Shown here: one piece after another, positions 28,026 through 36,726 of the stretch
Numbering within the stretch: the stretch's first letter is position 1
How the letters are laid out: each line of letters starts with the position of its first letter
DNA from: CAYVGO01 sp964450725
GTDB lineage: Bacteria; Bacteroidota; Bacteroidia; Bacteroidales; UBA932
Reading direction: 5' to 3'
DNA: 64,000 bases
NCBI GenBank assembly: GCA_964450725.1
Contig: CAYVGO010000002.1
Location: 1-64,000 of the forward strand
Made by a program: the position numbers and the translations under genes
Notes under the pieces: generated by a model
Seen by the model: the letters and a program-made list of their open reading frames with translations, nothing else
Told to the model about the DNA's origin: nothing
The model's database searches: none

Positions 28026-29153
28026 ATGCGTAATCAATTACTTGTATTTGTAATTATTCTACTGTGTTCTTGCCAGAGTGTAAAACAAGAAATGACACTG
28101 TCGGGTTTACATGCCGACAATTTCAAAAAAGAAATCAACGGTCAACAAACAGCTTTATATCTCCTTACCAACAAAAACGGTATGGAAGTTTGTATTACAA
28201 ACTTTGGTGCACGTATTGTTTCAATAATGGTTCCTGATAAAAATGGTGATATGAAAGATGTAGTACTTGGATTTGATTCGATTCAAGATTACATCACCTA
28301 TCCTACAGACTTTGGAGCAACCATAGGACGTTATGCCAACAGAATCAAGAATGGTAGATTTACATGCAGCGGACAAGAGATTCAACTTCCACAAAATAAT
28401 TTTGGTCACTGTTTGCATGGGGGCCCTAACGGGTGGCAATACAAAATTTTTAACGTCAGACCTATAGATGATACTTCTTTAGAAATGACCGTATTCTCTC
28501 CTGACGGTGATGAGAATTTTCCGGGAAATGTAGAAGCAACGGTGCGCTTTTTTTTAAGAGATGATAATGCTATTGATATTCAATATGAGGCTCAGACCGA
28601 TAAAACAACGATTATCAACATGACTAATCACAGTTATTTTAACCTCTCCGGTAATCCGACAAATAATATTACAGACCATTACTTATATATTAATGCCAAT
28701 GCTTTTACACCCGTTGACAGTACCTTTATGACTACCGGAGAAATTCGTTTGGTATCCGGTACTCCCATGGATTTTACAAACTCGAAACCCATAGCAAAAG
28801 ATATCAATATGAATGATGAACAGATCAAGAATGGGAATGGATTTGACCATAATTGGGTATTAAATACCAAAGGAGAACTGTCGCAGGTTGCTGCAAAAGC
28901 AGTATCTCCTGTCAGCGGGATTGTCCTTGAAGTATTTACTAATGAACCCGGCATACAACTATATACGGGAAACTTTTTAGACGGAACGTTGAAAGGTAAA
29001 AAAGAAATATGTTATCAACAGCGTGCCGCATTCTGTTTGGAAACTCAGCATTATCCTGACTCTCCCAATAAACCGAACTGGCCAAGTGTAGTACTGAATT
29101 CCGGAGAAAAATATATCAGCCGTTGTATTTATAAGTTCTCAGTTCAACAATAA
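28026..29153 (+). CDS. galM-like: aldose 1-epimerase (mutarotase), lipoprotein
   Basis: A 375-residue lipoprotein (lipobox LCSC) of the galactose mutarotase family, which interconverts alpha and beta anomers of free sugars. Conserved parts are TNFGARIVSIMVPDKNG (about 55-70), the block TIGRYANRIKNGRF, GGPNGW, the catalytic His in MTNHSYFNLSG, and the catalytic Glu in FCLETQHYPDSPN near the C-terminus. Its export puts mutarotation in the periplasm, beside the arabinofuranosidases that release sugars there. It is the last gene of the glycan locus, and a convergent hairpin separates it from oxyR. Confidence 0.92.
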   Translation: MRNQLLVFVIILLCSCQSVKQEMTLSGLHADNFKKEINGQQTALYLLTNKNGMEVCITNFGARIVSIMVPDKNGDMKDVVLGFDSIQDYITYPTDFGATIGRYANRIKNGRFTCSGQEIQLPQNNFGHCLHGGPNGWQYKIFNVRPIDDTSLEMTVFSPDGDENFPGNVEATVRFFLRDDNAIDIQYEAQTDKTTIINMTNHSYFNLSGNPTNNITDHYLYINANAFTPVDSTFMTTGEIRLVSGTPMDFTNSKPIAKDINMNDEQIKNGNGFDHNWVLNTKGELSQVAAKAVSPVSGIVLEVFTNEPGIQLYTGNFLDGTLKGKKEICYQQRAAFCLETQHYPDSPNKPNWPSVVLNSGEKYISRCIYKFSVQQ

Positions 29154-29197
29154 ATAGTAATATCAATCCTTAGTATTTTAGTATTTGCTCAGGTTGT

Positions 29198-29238
29198 GCA
29201 AGCCACAAAAAAGGATTTTGACATTTGTTGTGGCTTGC
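29198..29238. terminator. hairpin between convergent galM-like and oxyR genes
   Basis: GCAAGCCACAA (29198-29208) and TTGTGGCTTGC (29228-29238) form a perfect 11-bp stem with a 19-nt loop. There is no long T-run on either strand, so it may act as a bidirectional roadblock-type or processed 3' hairpin. Confidence 0.5.
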
Positions 29239-29273
29239 TACATCCTTCCATGTGAGTAACAATTATATTGCCG

Positions 29274-30197
29274 TCAAATCTTAATGGCAAACTTCTTGAG
29301 TCTTTTATTGACCATATTGGGAGGAATAATGTCTTTGACAATTTGAGCTACCGCATTCAGTAGCCTTTCTTTGATGAAATCATTACGAATAATGAGCGAT
29401 ACTTCGCGTACTCCTTGCGGTTCGATATATCTGATGTTCTGTAGTTGCTGTGTACTGAGATTATTAATGTGGAGTTCGGGGATAATGGTATAACCTCCGC
29501 TTTGGTCAATAATTTTGATGAGTGTATCTATACTTCCGGCTTCATAAGTCGTATTGCATAAATCCTTATTTCCGCAGAGGTTAAAAACTTGCGTACGAAA
29601 GCAGTGTCCTTCCTGTAATAACCAAAGATTTTTCAGCGGTAATTCTTCTGCCGTCAATGTTTCTTTTTGATATAACTCATCTGAAGGAGATACATAAGCC
29701 ACAAAACGTTCATAGAATAAAGGTATTTCTAATAAGTCCTGTTGATGCAATGGCGTAACAACAATTCCCATATCAATTTTAGCCGTAGAAAGTTTATGCA
29801 TCATTTCAGAGGTTTTCATTTCCTCAATCGATAACTTAATATTCTTGTATTTTTTTTTAAACTCAATAATAAAGTTGGGCACAATATAGGGCGCTATGGT
29901 AGGAATGATTCCTAACTGCAATTCGCCTTTCAAACTTGACTTTTCTTCAATAATTAACTCTTTGAGTTGTTCTGTCTGCTGTAAAATAATACGCGCCTGT
30001 GTAATTACTTTTTCTCCCAGCGGGGTGGGTGCTATGGGCTGCTTACTGCGGTCAAAGAGTTTAATGTCTAACTCTTCTTCCAATTTTTGTATCATGGCGC
30101 TGATGGTAGGCTGGGTAACTCCGCATTCTTCTGCCGCAATAAAAAATTGTTTGTGTTTTTCTAAACTGACAATGTATTGTAATTGTTGTAAAGTCAT
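29274..30197 (-). CDS. oxyR: peroxide-sensing LysR-type regulator OxyR
   Basis: A 307-residue LysR-family regulator: N-terminal winged helix (about 1-60, LQQLQYIVSLEKHKQFFIAA, then TQPTISAMIQKLE) and a two-lobe sensor domain. The redox pair is conserved as C199 and C208 (GHCFRTQVFNLC), the same numbers as in E. coli OxyR, where peroxide joins them in a disulfide. It is divergent from the secreted catalase gene, with 173 bp between the two start codons. A LysR-type palindrome (30260-30280) and overlapping promoters lie in that gap, so it probably activates the catalases and controls its own expression. Confidence 0.93.
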   Translation of the reverse strand: MTLQQLQYIVSLEKHKQFFIAAEECGVTQPTISAMIQKLEEELDIKLFDRSKQPIAPTPLGEKVITQARIILQQTEQLKELIIEEKSSLKGELQLGIIPTIAPYIVPNFIIEFKKKYKNIKLSIEEMKTSEMMHKLSTAKIDMGIVVTPLHQQDLLEIPLFYERFVAYVSPSDELYQKETLTAEELPLKNLWLLQEGHCFRTQVFNLCGNKDLCNTTYEAGSIDTLIKIIDQSGGYTIIPELHINNLSTQQLQNIRYIEPQGVREVSLIIRNDFIKERLLNAVAQIVKDIIPPNMVNKRLKKFAIKI

Positions 30198-30259
30198 GGA
30201 GTAAGGGCTTTAAAGGTATAAAAAAATAGGAATTATAGATAATTTTTGTACGGCAAACT

Positions 30260-30280
30260 ATTGATATAGATTTTATCAAT
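30260..30280. promoter_or_regulatory. putative OxyR operator between oxyR and the catalase gene
   Basis: ATTGATA (30260-30266) and TATCAAT (30274-30280) are perfect inverted 7-mers around a 7-nt centre, a T-N11-A LysR-type box. The centre lies roughly 65-70 bp upstream of the inferred catalase start site, the usual activator position, and just downstream of the oxyR -7 box, where it could repress oxyR. Confidence 0.7.
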
Positions 30281-30281
30281 A

Positions 30282-30310
30282 CAAAGATAGAAAAAATCGT
30301 TTGCTGCCAA
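30282..30310 (-). promoter_or_regulatory. oxyR promoter
   Basis: On the minus strand TTG (30308-30310), an 18-nt spacer and TATCTTTG (30282-30289) fit the Bacteroidota consensus TTG/TAnnTTTG. Confidence 0.55.
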
Positions 30311-30331
30311 CTTTCTTTTCCTCTACTTTTG
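30300..30331 (+). promoter_or_regulatory. catalase promoter
   Basis: TTTG (30300-30303), a 20-nt spacer and TACTTTTG (30324-30331) match the Bacteroidota promoter. It overlaps the divergent oxyR promoter by a few bases and lies about 40 nt before the catalase ATG at 30371. Confidence 0.65.
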
Positions 30332-30370
30332 TACAAGTTATTATTTATTCACTTTCAAAAGAATATCATC

Positions 30371-31930
30371 ATGAAGAAGAATTATTTATTTTTAATCTTA
30401 GTTTCTATCATAGGAACTGTCGGTTTTGCTCAAAAACCATTGACGAACAACTCCGGTAATCTTGTCGGAGACAACCAAAACTCATTAACCGTAGGCAATG
30501 AAGGTCCTGTAGTTTTACAAGACATTCATTTGTTTGAAAAATTAGCAGCCTTTGACCGTGAGCGCGTTCCGGAGCGTGTAGTTCATGCCAGAGGTGCCGG
30601 AGCTGCCGGCGAATTTGTATTATCTAAAGATATGTCGGGGTACACTAAAGCAAAACTTTTTAGCGGCGTAGGTAAAAAAACTCCCGTATTTGTACGTTTC
30701 TCAACCGTTGTACATCCTGCAGGTTCTCCTGAAACCTTAAGAGACCCCAGAGGTTTTGCCACTAAGTTTTATACCGAAGAAGGAAACTACGACCTTGTAG
30801 GTAACAACTTACCTGTGTTTTTCATTCGCGATGCCATGAAATTTCCTGACATGGTACACGCATTCAAACCTTCGCCGGTATATAACAAACAAGACCCTAA
30901 ACGTGTCTTTGACTTTTTCAGACACATTCCGGAATGTACACACATGATGGTACGTCTTTATTCAGACTTCGGTATTCCAGCCAACTATCGCGAGATGAAC
31001 GGTTCAGGAGTACATGCTTTTAAATGGGTAAACGACAAAGGTGAGGTTACTTACGTAAAATACACTTGGGTAAGTAAACAAGGTGAACGCAATTTGTCTT
31101 TAGAAGAAGCAGAACAAATGCAAGGTAAAGATTTTCAACATGCAACCGTAGATTTGTATGACAACATTAATAAAGGAAACTATCCTCAATGGGATTTACA
31201 AGTGCAAATGATGAAAGCCTCAGACTTTGCAAAGTTAGACTACAATCCATTAGATGCTACAAAAATTTGGAATGAAAAAGATGCGCCATCTCAAGTGATT
31301 GGAACAATGACGCTTAATAAAATTCCTGATAACTTCTTTGAATATACAGAACAGGTAGCATTTTCTCCGGCAACATTAGTGCCCGGTATCGAACCTTCTG
31401 AAGATAAACTTTTACAGGGACGCTTATTCTCTTATTATGACACACAGCGTTACCGCATTGGAGCCAATTTCCAACAACTACCGGTCAATGCACCGATTGT
31501 AAAAGTAAACTCTAACAATCAAAATGGCACAATGAGCCGTAAAGGTGCAACAAGTAATGTAAACTATCAGCCCTCTGCCATTGAAGACCGCCCTGAAACT
31601 CCGTCAGTAAAACCTACTCCTGCACGTTACGGAGACGTTTCCATAACACAGGCTAAAATCAGTAAGCCCAATAATTTCCAACAAGCCGGGGAATTTTACA
31701 GAACGTTAGATGCTAAAAACCAAGCCAATCTACTGAAAAACTTAGTAGCAGATTTAGGACAGGTAACCGATAAAGAAACAAAAGCCATTATGGTAGGTTA
31801 TTTTTATTTGGCAGACAGCAGTTTGGGAATGAAGTTATCGCAAGTACTTGGAGTGAGCCGTGAAGAGGTAGAAAAAGCCATGCCCAAAGATGTGGTAGCC
31901 ATGCCGATTCAACCTGCCAAGAAAAAATAA
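30371..31930 (+). CDS. katA-like: secreted (periplasmic) monofunctional haem catalase
   Basis: A 519-residue clade-type haem catalase that splits hydrogen peroxide to water and oxygen. The ATG at 30371 is chosen because a signal peptide starts there (YLFLILVSIIGTVGFAQ) and an upstream in-frame ATG at 30329 lies inside the promoter. The distal catalytic His is H72 (VVHARGAG), the conserved Asn is in YDLVGNNLPVFF, and the haem-ligand Tyr is Y355 in RLFSYYDTQRYRIG. The signal peptide implies periplasmic action, complementing the cytosolic catalase at 32261. Only 5 nt separate it from the DUF4491 gene, so they form an operon under the OxyR-linked promoter. Confidence 0.93.
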   Translation: MKKNYLFLILVSIIGTVGFAQKPLTNNSGNLVGDNQNSLTVGNEGPVVLQDIHLFEKLAAFDRERVPERVVHARGAGAAGEFVLSKDMSGYTKAKLFSGVGKKTPVFVRFSTVVHPAGSPETLRDPRGFATKFYTEEGNYDLVGNNLPVFFIRDAMKFPDMVHAFKPSPVYNKQDPKRVFDFFRHIPECTHMMVRLYSDFGIPANYREMNGSGVHAFKWVNDKGEVTYVKYTWVSKQGERNLSLEEAEQMQGKDFQHATVDLYDNINKGNYPQWDLQVQMMKASDFAKLDYNPLDATKIWNEKDAPSQVIGTMTLNKIPDNFFEYTEQVAFSPATLVPGIEPSEDKLLQGRLFSYYDTQRYRIGANFQQLPVNAPIVKVNSNNQNGTMSRKGATSNVNYQPSAIEDRPETPSVKPTPARYGDVSITQAKISKPNNFQQAGEFYRTLDAKNQANLLKNLVADLGQVTDKETKAIMVGYFYLADSSLGMKLSQVLGVSREEVEKAMPKDVVAMPIQPAKKK

Positions 31931-31935
31931 AGAGG

Positions 31936-32238
31936 ATGGATATTTCGATGCTTGAAGGATTAGGAATAGGATTAGCCACCTTTCTTATTATTGGGTTATT
32001 TCATCCTGTGGTAGTCAAAGCAGAATATTATTGGGGGGTAAAGTGTTGGTGGATATTTCTGCTTTTGGGAGTGATAGGTGTCATTGCTTCAATAATGATT
32101 AAAAATACTTTTTGCTCTGCCATTCTGGGTGTATTTGCATTCTCTTCTTTTTGGACAATTAAAGAAGTTTTTGAGCAGCAAGAGCGCGTAAAGAAAGGTT
32201 GGTTTCCCCGTAATCCTAAAAGGAAATATCCGTTTTAA
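31936..32238 (+). CDS. small membrane protein, DUF4491 family
   Basis: A 100-residue protein with about three hydrophobic segments (GIGLATFLIIGLFHPVVV, WWIFLLLGVIGVIASIMI and FCSAILGVFAFSSFWTI) and a basic C-terminus (KKGWFPRNPKRKYPF). This fits the DUF4491 family of Bacteroidota inner-membrane proteins, whose function is not known. A GA-rich stretch AAAGAGG precedes the ATG. It sits between two catalase genes (gaps of 5 and 22 nt), so it is probably induced with them. Whether it has a role in peroxide defence is inference. Confidence 0.8.
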   Translation: MDISMLEGLGIGLATFLIIGLFHPVVVKAEYYWGVKCWWIFLLLGVIGVIASIMIKNTFCSAILGVFAFSSFWTIKEVFEQQERVKKGWFPRNPKRKYPF

Positions 32239-32260
32239 TCAACTTTAATACGAATAATAT

Positions 32261-33727
32261 ATGGAAAAGAAAAAATTAACCTCTAACAATGGTCGTCCGA
32301 TAGCCGACAACCAGAATGTTCAAACCGCAGGAGTTCGCGGACCCATGGTGGTACAAGACCCGTGGTTTTTGGAGAAGTTAGCACACTTTGACCGTGAAGT
32401 AATTCCGGAAAGACGTATGCACGCAAAAGGTTCGGGTGCTTACGGTACGTTTACCGTAACCCATGATATTACAAAATATACCCGTGCTGCCATTTTCAGT
32501 AAAGTTGGAAAAAAAACAGAACTTTTTGTCAGATTTTCGACCGTCGCCGGTGAACGTGGAGCCGCAGATGCAGAAAGAGATATACGCGGATTTGCTATCA
32601 AGTTTTATACCGAAGAAGGAAATTGGGACTTGGTAGGAAACAATACACCCGTATTCTTTTTACGCGACCCGCTAAAGTTTCCTGACCTCAATCACGCGGT
32701 CAAGCGCGACCCCAAAACTAATCTTCGCAGTGCAAACAACAACTGGGATTTTTGGACATTGTTGCCGGAAGCATTACATCAGGTAACCATTACCATGAGC
32801 GACAGAGGTATTCCTTATTCTTACAGGCACATGCACGGTTTTGGCAGTCATACTTACAGTTTTTTGAATGCTAAAAATGAAAGAATCTGGGTAAAGTTTC
32901 ATCTTAAAACCCTACAGGGAATTAAAAACCTCACCGATGCAGAAGCAGAAGCCATTGTGGCTAAAGACAGAGAATCGCATCAGCGAGATTTATTTGAGGC
33001 CATTGAGCAAAAAAAGTATCCTCAATGGAAATTTCAAATTCAGGTAATGACAGAAAGTGAGGCCGACAATTACAGAATCAATCCTTTTGACTTGACAAAA
33101 GTATGGTCGCATAAAGAATTTCCGCTCATTGATGTAGGAATTTTGGAGTTAAACCGTAACCCTGAAAATTATTTTGCAGAGGTAGAACAAGCCGCTTTTA
33201 ATCCGATGAATGTAGTCGAAGGAATCGGATTTTCACCCGACAAAATGTTACAAGGAAGGCTTTTTTCTTATGGCGATGCACAGCGTTACCGCTTAGGAGT
33301 TAACCACCATTTAATTCCCGTCAATGCTGCCCGCTGTCCGTTTCATGCTTACCACAGAGACGGAGCCATGCGTACAGACGACAACTACGGAGCAACAAAA
33401 GGATATGAACCCAACAGTTATGGAGAATGGCAAGACTCTCCGGAGAAAAAAGAACCGCCATTAGCTTCTAAAGGGGATGTTTATAACTACAACGAGCGTG
33501 AATATGACGACGATTATTACACACAGGCCGGCGACCTTTTCAGATTAATGAAGGCAGACGAACAGCAGCGTTTGTTTGAAAATACTGCCCGTGCTATGGG
33601 AGATGCCGAATTGTTTATCAAGCAAAGACACATTCGTAACTGTTACAAAGCCGACCCGGCGTATGGCAAAGGAGTTGCGCAAGCGCTAAGTATCAACTTA
33701 GATGACGCATTGAAAGCCACGCGGTAA
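32261..33727 (+). CDS. katA: cytosolic monofunctional haem catalase
   Basis: A 488-residue small-subunit catalase without a signal peptide. Catalytic His54 (RRMHAKGSG), the Asn region in WDLVGNNTPVFF and haem-ligand Tyr337 in RLFSYGDAQRYRLG are all present. It ends near the family's usual length, with no C-terminal flavodoxin-like extension. It is paralogous to the secreted catalase two genes upstream but clearly diverged, so recent tandem duplication is unlikely. The position 22 nt after the DUF4491 gene suggests the same peroxide-induced transcript, closed by the terminator at 33762. Confidence 0.95.
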   Translation: MEKKKLTSNNGRPIADNQNVQTAGVRGPMVVQDPWFLEKLAHFDREVIPERRMHAKGSGAYGTFTVTHDITKYTRAAIFSKVGKKTELFVRFSTVAGERGAADAERDIRGFAIKFYTEEGNWDLVGNNTPVFFLRDPLKFPDLNHAVKRDPKTNLRSANNNWDFWTLLPEALHQVTITMSDRGIPYSYRHMHGFGSHTYSFLNAKNERIWVKFHLKTLQGIKNLTDAEAEAIVAKDRESHQRDLFEAIEQKKYPQWKFQIQVMTESEADNYRINPFDLTKVWSHKEFPLIDVGILELNRNPENYFAEVEQAAFNPMNVVEGIGFSPDKMLQGRLFSYGDAQRYRLGVNHHLIPVNAARCPFHAYHRDGAMRTDDNYGATKGYEPNSYGEWQDSPEKKEPPLASKGDVYNYNEREYDDDYYTQAGDLFRLMKADEQQRLFENTARAMGDAELFIKQRHIRNCYKADPAYGKGVAQALSINLDDALKATR

Positions 33728-33761
33728 ACACACTGTGAAAACGGGCATTAGATACCAACAG

Positions 33762-33798
33762 AAAACTCACCAGACACAGTTTGTTTGGTGAGTTTTTC
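33762..33798 (+). terminator. rho-independent terminator of the catalase operon
   Basis: AAAACTCACCA (33762-33772) pairs perfectly with TGGTGAGTTTT (33786-33796), followed by T residues. It lies 35 nt after the stop codon. Confidence 0.85.
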
Positions 33799-33839
33799 TT
33801 TAAAATTTCAGCATACCAAGTTTGAGATAAAAAAGGTAT

Positions 33840-33975
33840 CCGGTCGCAGGTAAACTTTCGACCGGTCGCAGATAAATTTCTGACCGGTCGGAAGTTTATC
33901 TGCGACCGGTCAGAAATAAATTTCTCACCGGTGAGAAATTTATCTGCGACCGGTCGAAAATTCACTTGCAATTGT
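33840..33975. repeat. six-copy 22-bp palindromic tandem array with GACCGGTC core
   Basis: CCGGT starts at 33840, 33862, 33884, 33906, 33928 and 33950, an exact 22-bp step. Most boundaries form the palindrome GACCGGTC (one is TCACCGGTGA). The intervening 14-16 nt are AT-rich variants of GCAGATAAATTTCT or its reverse complement, so neighbouring units alternate in orientation. Units abut without spacers. A related palindrome GCAACCGGTTGC lies at 34034-34045. Confidence 0.9.
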
Positions 33976-34326
33976 TAATAATTCCTTCGGACATTAAATA
34001 CATTATATTTTAACTCAAGTAAGGATTTTATCGGCAACCGGTTGCAAAAAAATTAACCGATAGAGGTAGAGGTATTGTACACAACATTTAAGACTCAAAT
34101 AGTCTGAAAACATTGCAGTCGTTCTTCGCCGAGATGTTGCACGTAACGGTCTCTACCTTCACTACCGCAAAATTTTCGTAAACCATTCCTTATTCAGTAT
34201 AATTTTTCATTAACTTTGCAGCCATATTGTCAATATATTGCTTTATGCTAAACAAGTTATACTCAAAAGAAATTGCAGCCAATTTCTGATGTGCATTATT
34301 TATAAAACATTAAAACAACATATCTC
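33976..34326. other. non-coding leader of the TonB-dependent receptor gene
   Basis: AT-rich, no coding frame. It contains the palindrome GCAACCGGTTGC (34034-34045), probably a relic of the adjacent array, and a -7-like box at 34211-34218. Confidence 0.4.
34211..34218 (+). promoter_or_regulatory. possible -7 box for the orphan TonB-dependent receptor
   Basis: TAACTTTG followed by GCAGCC fits TAnnTTTG. No TTG is found at the ideal upstream distance. The implied leader is about 100 nt. Confidence 0.35.
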
Positions 34327-36621
34327 TTGAAATTCTATCATTGTTTACCCTTTTTATTTTACCTTACTACGATTTCTTACAACAGTCAAGCACAAAAAGA
34401 TACGTCAAAAATATATGACATTGATGATGTAACGGTAGTTTCTTTAACCAAAGAAACCCGTAATTTATTACACTACCCTTCATCAATCTCCTATCTGAAA
34501 GCACAGCAAATAGAACAACTTGGCGTTACGTCGCTCAAAGATTTAACCGCTTATTTACCCAATTTCTATATGCCCGATTATGGCACTCGGATTACTTCTT
34601 CTATTTATATCAGAGGATTGGGTTCGCGCATTAATAATCCTTCGGTAGGAATTTATTTAGACAATGTACCCCTGTTAGATAAAAGCAGTTTTGACCTTGA
34701 ACTTCTCAATATTGAACGTATTGAAGTATTAAGAGGTCCTCAAGGTACACTATACGGCAGAAATACTTTGGGCGGACTTATTAATATTACGACCGTTTCT
34801 CCGTTTAAAAACAAAGGGCTGCAAGCACAAATCAGTTATGGAACATATAACGATTTTAGAGGAAACATTACACTTTCTCACAGTTATAAGAATAAATTGG
34901 CTTTGAGTATTGGTGGCGGCTTTGAGCAGGCAGACGGTTTTTTTAAAAATGATTACGATACTACAACGTCAAAAAGCATGGATTTTTTGAATGCTTACAA
35001 CGCGCGGCTTAAATTTACATGGTATATTATTCCTGACCTGAAACTTGATTTTACGGTCAACGGACAAATCAGCGAACAGGGAGGATTCCCTTACCGTAAA
35101 ATAGATGCAAAAAATGTCAACTACAATGACCCAAGTTATTACAATCGCGATGTAATCAATAACAGCCTGTATCTTGAATATAAAAATCCAAAGTTTGTTT
35201 TATCCAGTGCTACGGGTTATCAATATTTTGGAGACAAAATGGTGATGGACCAGGATTATACCGCAGCATCAAGTTTTACATTAACACAAATCCAGTACCA
35301 ACATGGCATAACGCAAGAGTTTTTGATAAAAAGTAGTTTGTCGGGAAATTATCAATATACTTTCGGGCTGATGGGATTTTATCAAGATTTGCTAACCCAC
35401 TCGTTAGTTGACTTTAAGGACGACTTCTTACGGAACTTGGAGAAGACCATGAGTCCTTTTCCCGGGTTACAGATGAAAATTACAGACTCTATTATGTCCG
35501 TTCCGGGCAGATACAATACCCAAACTTACGGATTGGCTGCCTATCACCAATCAACCTACAATAATCTTTTTATTGATAATTTGTCGGCAACCTTAGGAAT
35601 CAGGGTTGACTATGAACAAGCCAAACTTACTTACGACAGTAATTCAGCCATGAGTTTACAGATAAAAACTTACCCGGCTTATCCCAGTTTGGAAGGCGGC
35701 AGCGAATCTTCTGTTACCGGAACAACGACTGTAATGGGCAGTGAACCTACTACTTTTTTTCCCATACTCCCCAAATTAGCCTTAAATTATATTCCCGATA
35801 AACGTTGCTTTCTCTTTGGAAGTATATCTCGCGGATACAGTTCCGGAGGTTTTAATATTCAACGGTTTGGAGATATTGTACAGCAAAGAGTGCAAGCCGA
35901 TGCTATGGAACAGGCAGGACAATCAACGGTTGGAATTATAGATACTACTTCTTTACAGCAGCAAATTGTCTATAAACCTGAATACTCATGGAATTTTGAA
36001 GTCGGTACGCGTTCGGAGTTAATAGCCCAAAAACTCTTTTTAGATTTAACCTACTTCTTTATTTTATCTACAGACAAACAAGTTTCTGTCTTTGCTCCCA
36101 GTGGTTTAGGACGAATGACCCTCAACAGCGCCAAAGCCCAAAGTCAAGGCATAGAATGTGTTTTAAGCGGAACTCCCCTGAAAAACTTATGGTTGTCGGC
36201 AAACTACGGATTTACACATGCCATTTTTACCAAACATGACAACGGTAAAAAAACTACGGACAGAGAGTACCGAAATTACAAAGGAAACTATATTCCTTTT
36301 GTACCCATGCACACCATCTCAGTCAGAGGAGATTATACATTACCTTTTAATCGGGTTTGGATAGAATCTCTTAAGTTTTCTATCCAATATAATATGTTAA
36401 GCGATATTTTTTGGACAGAAGACAATACAGTTTTACAACCTTTTTACGGACTACTCAATGCCCAAATCTGGTATAACCACAACATATTTTCCGTAGGTTT
36501 GTGGGGAAAAAATCTTACACAAACAAAATACCACACATTTTATATTGAAAGTTTGGGAAATAAGTTCGTACAGGACGGCAAACCATTTCAATTCGGATTC
36601 TCGATTTTGTTACACATTTAA
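34327..36621 (+). CDS. orphan TonB-dependent outer-membrane receptor, TTG start
   Basis: A 764-residue receptor. No in-frame ATG or GTG exists between the upstream stop (34303) and residue 80, so TTG at 34327 is the best start; it directly opens a signal peptide (YHCLPFLFYLTTISYNSQAQ). The plug domain (about 30-155) has DIDDVTVVSLTKE, YIRGLGSRINNPSVGIYLD and IEVLRGPQGTLYGRNTLGG. The barrel ends with FQFGFSILLHI, with no obvious partner gene. It lacks the SusC signature and carboxypeptidase-like N-domain, so it belongs to the siderophore/cobalamin/metal receptor type. The preceding region carries the 22-bp array, but no Fur or riboswitch element was recognised. Confidence 0.88.
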   Translation: MKFYHCLPFLFYLTTISYNSQAQKDTSKIYDIDDVTVVSLTKETRNLLHYPSSISYLKAQQIEQLGVTSLKDLTAYLPNFYMPDYGTRITSSIYIRGLGSRINNPSVGIYLDNVPLLDKSSFDLELLNIERIEVLRGPQGTLYGRNTLGGLINITTVSPFKNKGLQAQISYGTYNDFRGNITLSHSYKNKLALSIGGGFEQADGFFKNDYDTTTSKSMDFLNAYNARLKFTWYIIPDLKLDFTVNGQISEQGGFPYRKIDAKNVNYNDPSYYNRDVINNSLYLEYKNPKFVLSSATGYQYFGDKMVMDQDYTAASSFTLTQIQYQHGITQEFLIKSSLSGNYQYTFGLMGFYQDLLTHSLVDFKDDFLRNLEKTMSPFPGLQMKITDSIMSVPGRYNTQTYGLAAYHQSTYNNLFIDNLSATLGIRVDYEQAKLTYDSNSAMSLQIKTYPAYPSLEGGSESSVTGTTTVMGSEPTTFFPILPKLALNYIPDKRCFLFGSISRGYSSGGFNIQRFGDIVQQRVQADAMEQAGQSTVGIIDTTSLQQQIVYKPEYSWNFEVGTRSELIAQKLFLDLTYFFILSTDKQVSVFAPSGLGRMTLNSAKAQSQGIECVLSGTPLKNLWLSANYGFTHAIFTKHDNGKKTTDREYRNYKGNYIPFVPMHTISVRGDYTLPFNRVWIESLKFSIQYNMLSDIFWTEDNTVLQPFYGLLNAQIWYNHNIFSVGLWGKNLTQTKYHTFYIESLGNKFVQDGKPFQFGFSILLHI

Positions 36622-36631
36622 AATTAATGAT

Positions 36632-36722
36632 GAATTGTGAATTGTGAATGATGAATGAAAAGACATTCTACCAATGGCTGTAAAAAAATATTCACCATTC
36701 ACACTTCACCATTCACACTTCA
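36632..36722. repeat. imperfect inverted repeat of GTGAAT/ATTCAC units
   Basis: GAATTGTGAATTGTGAAT-type sequence (36632-36656) faces CACCATTCACACTTCACCAT-type sequence (36690-36722) across about 35 nt. It lies between the receptor and pth genes and artificially extends the pth reading frame upstream. Confidence 0.5.
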
Positions 36723-36726
36723 ATAC

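Noticed and set aside
33840..33975. CRISPR array or a set of terminators
   Set aside because: The 22-bp period leaves only 14-16 nt of similar, alternately oriented sequence between palindromes, with no spacers and no T-runs.
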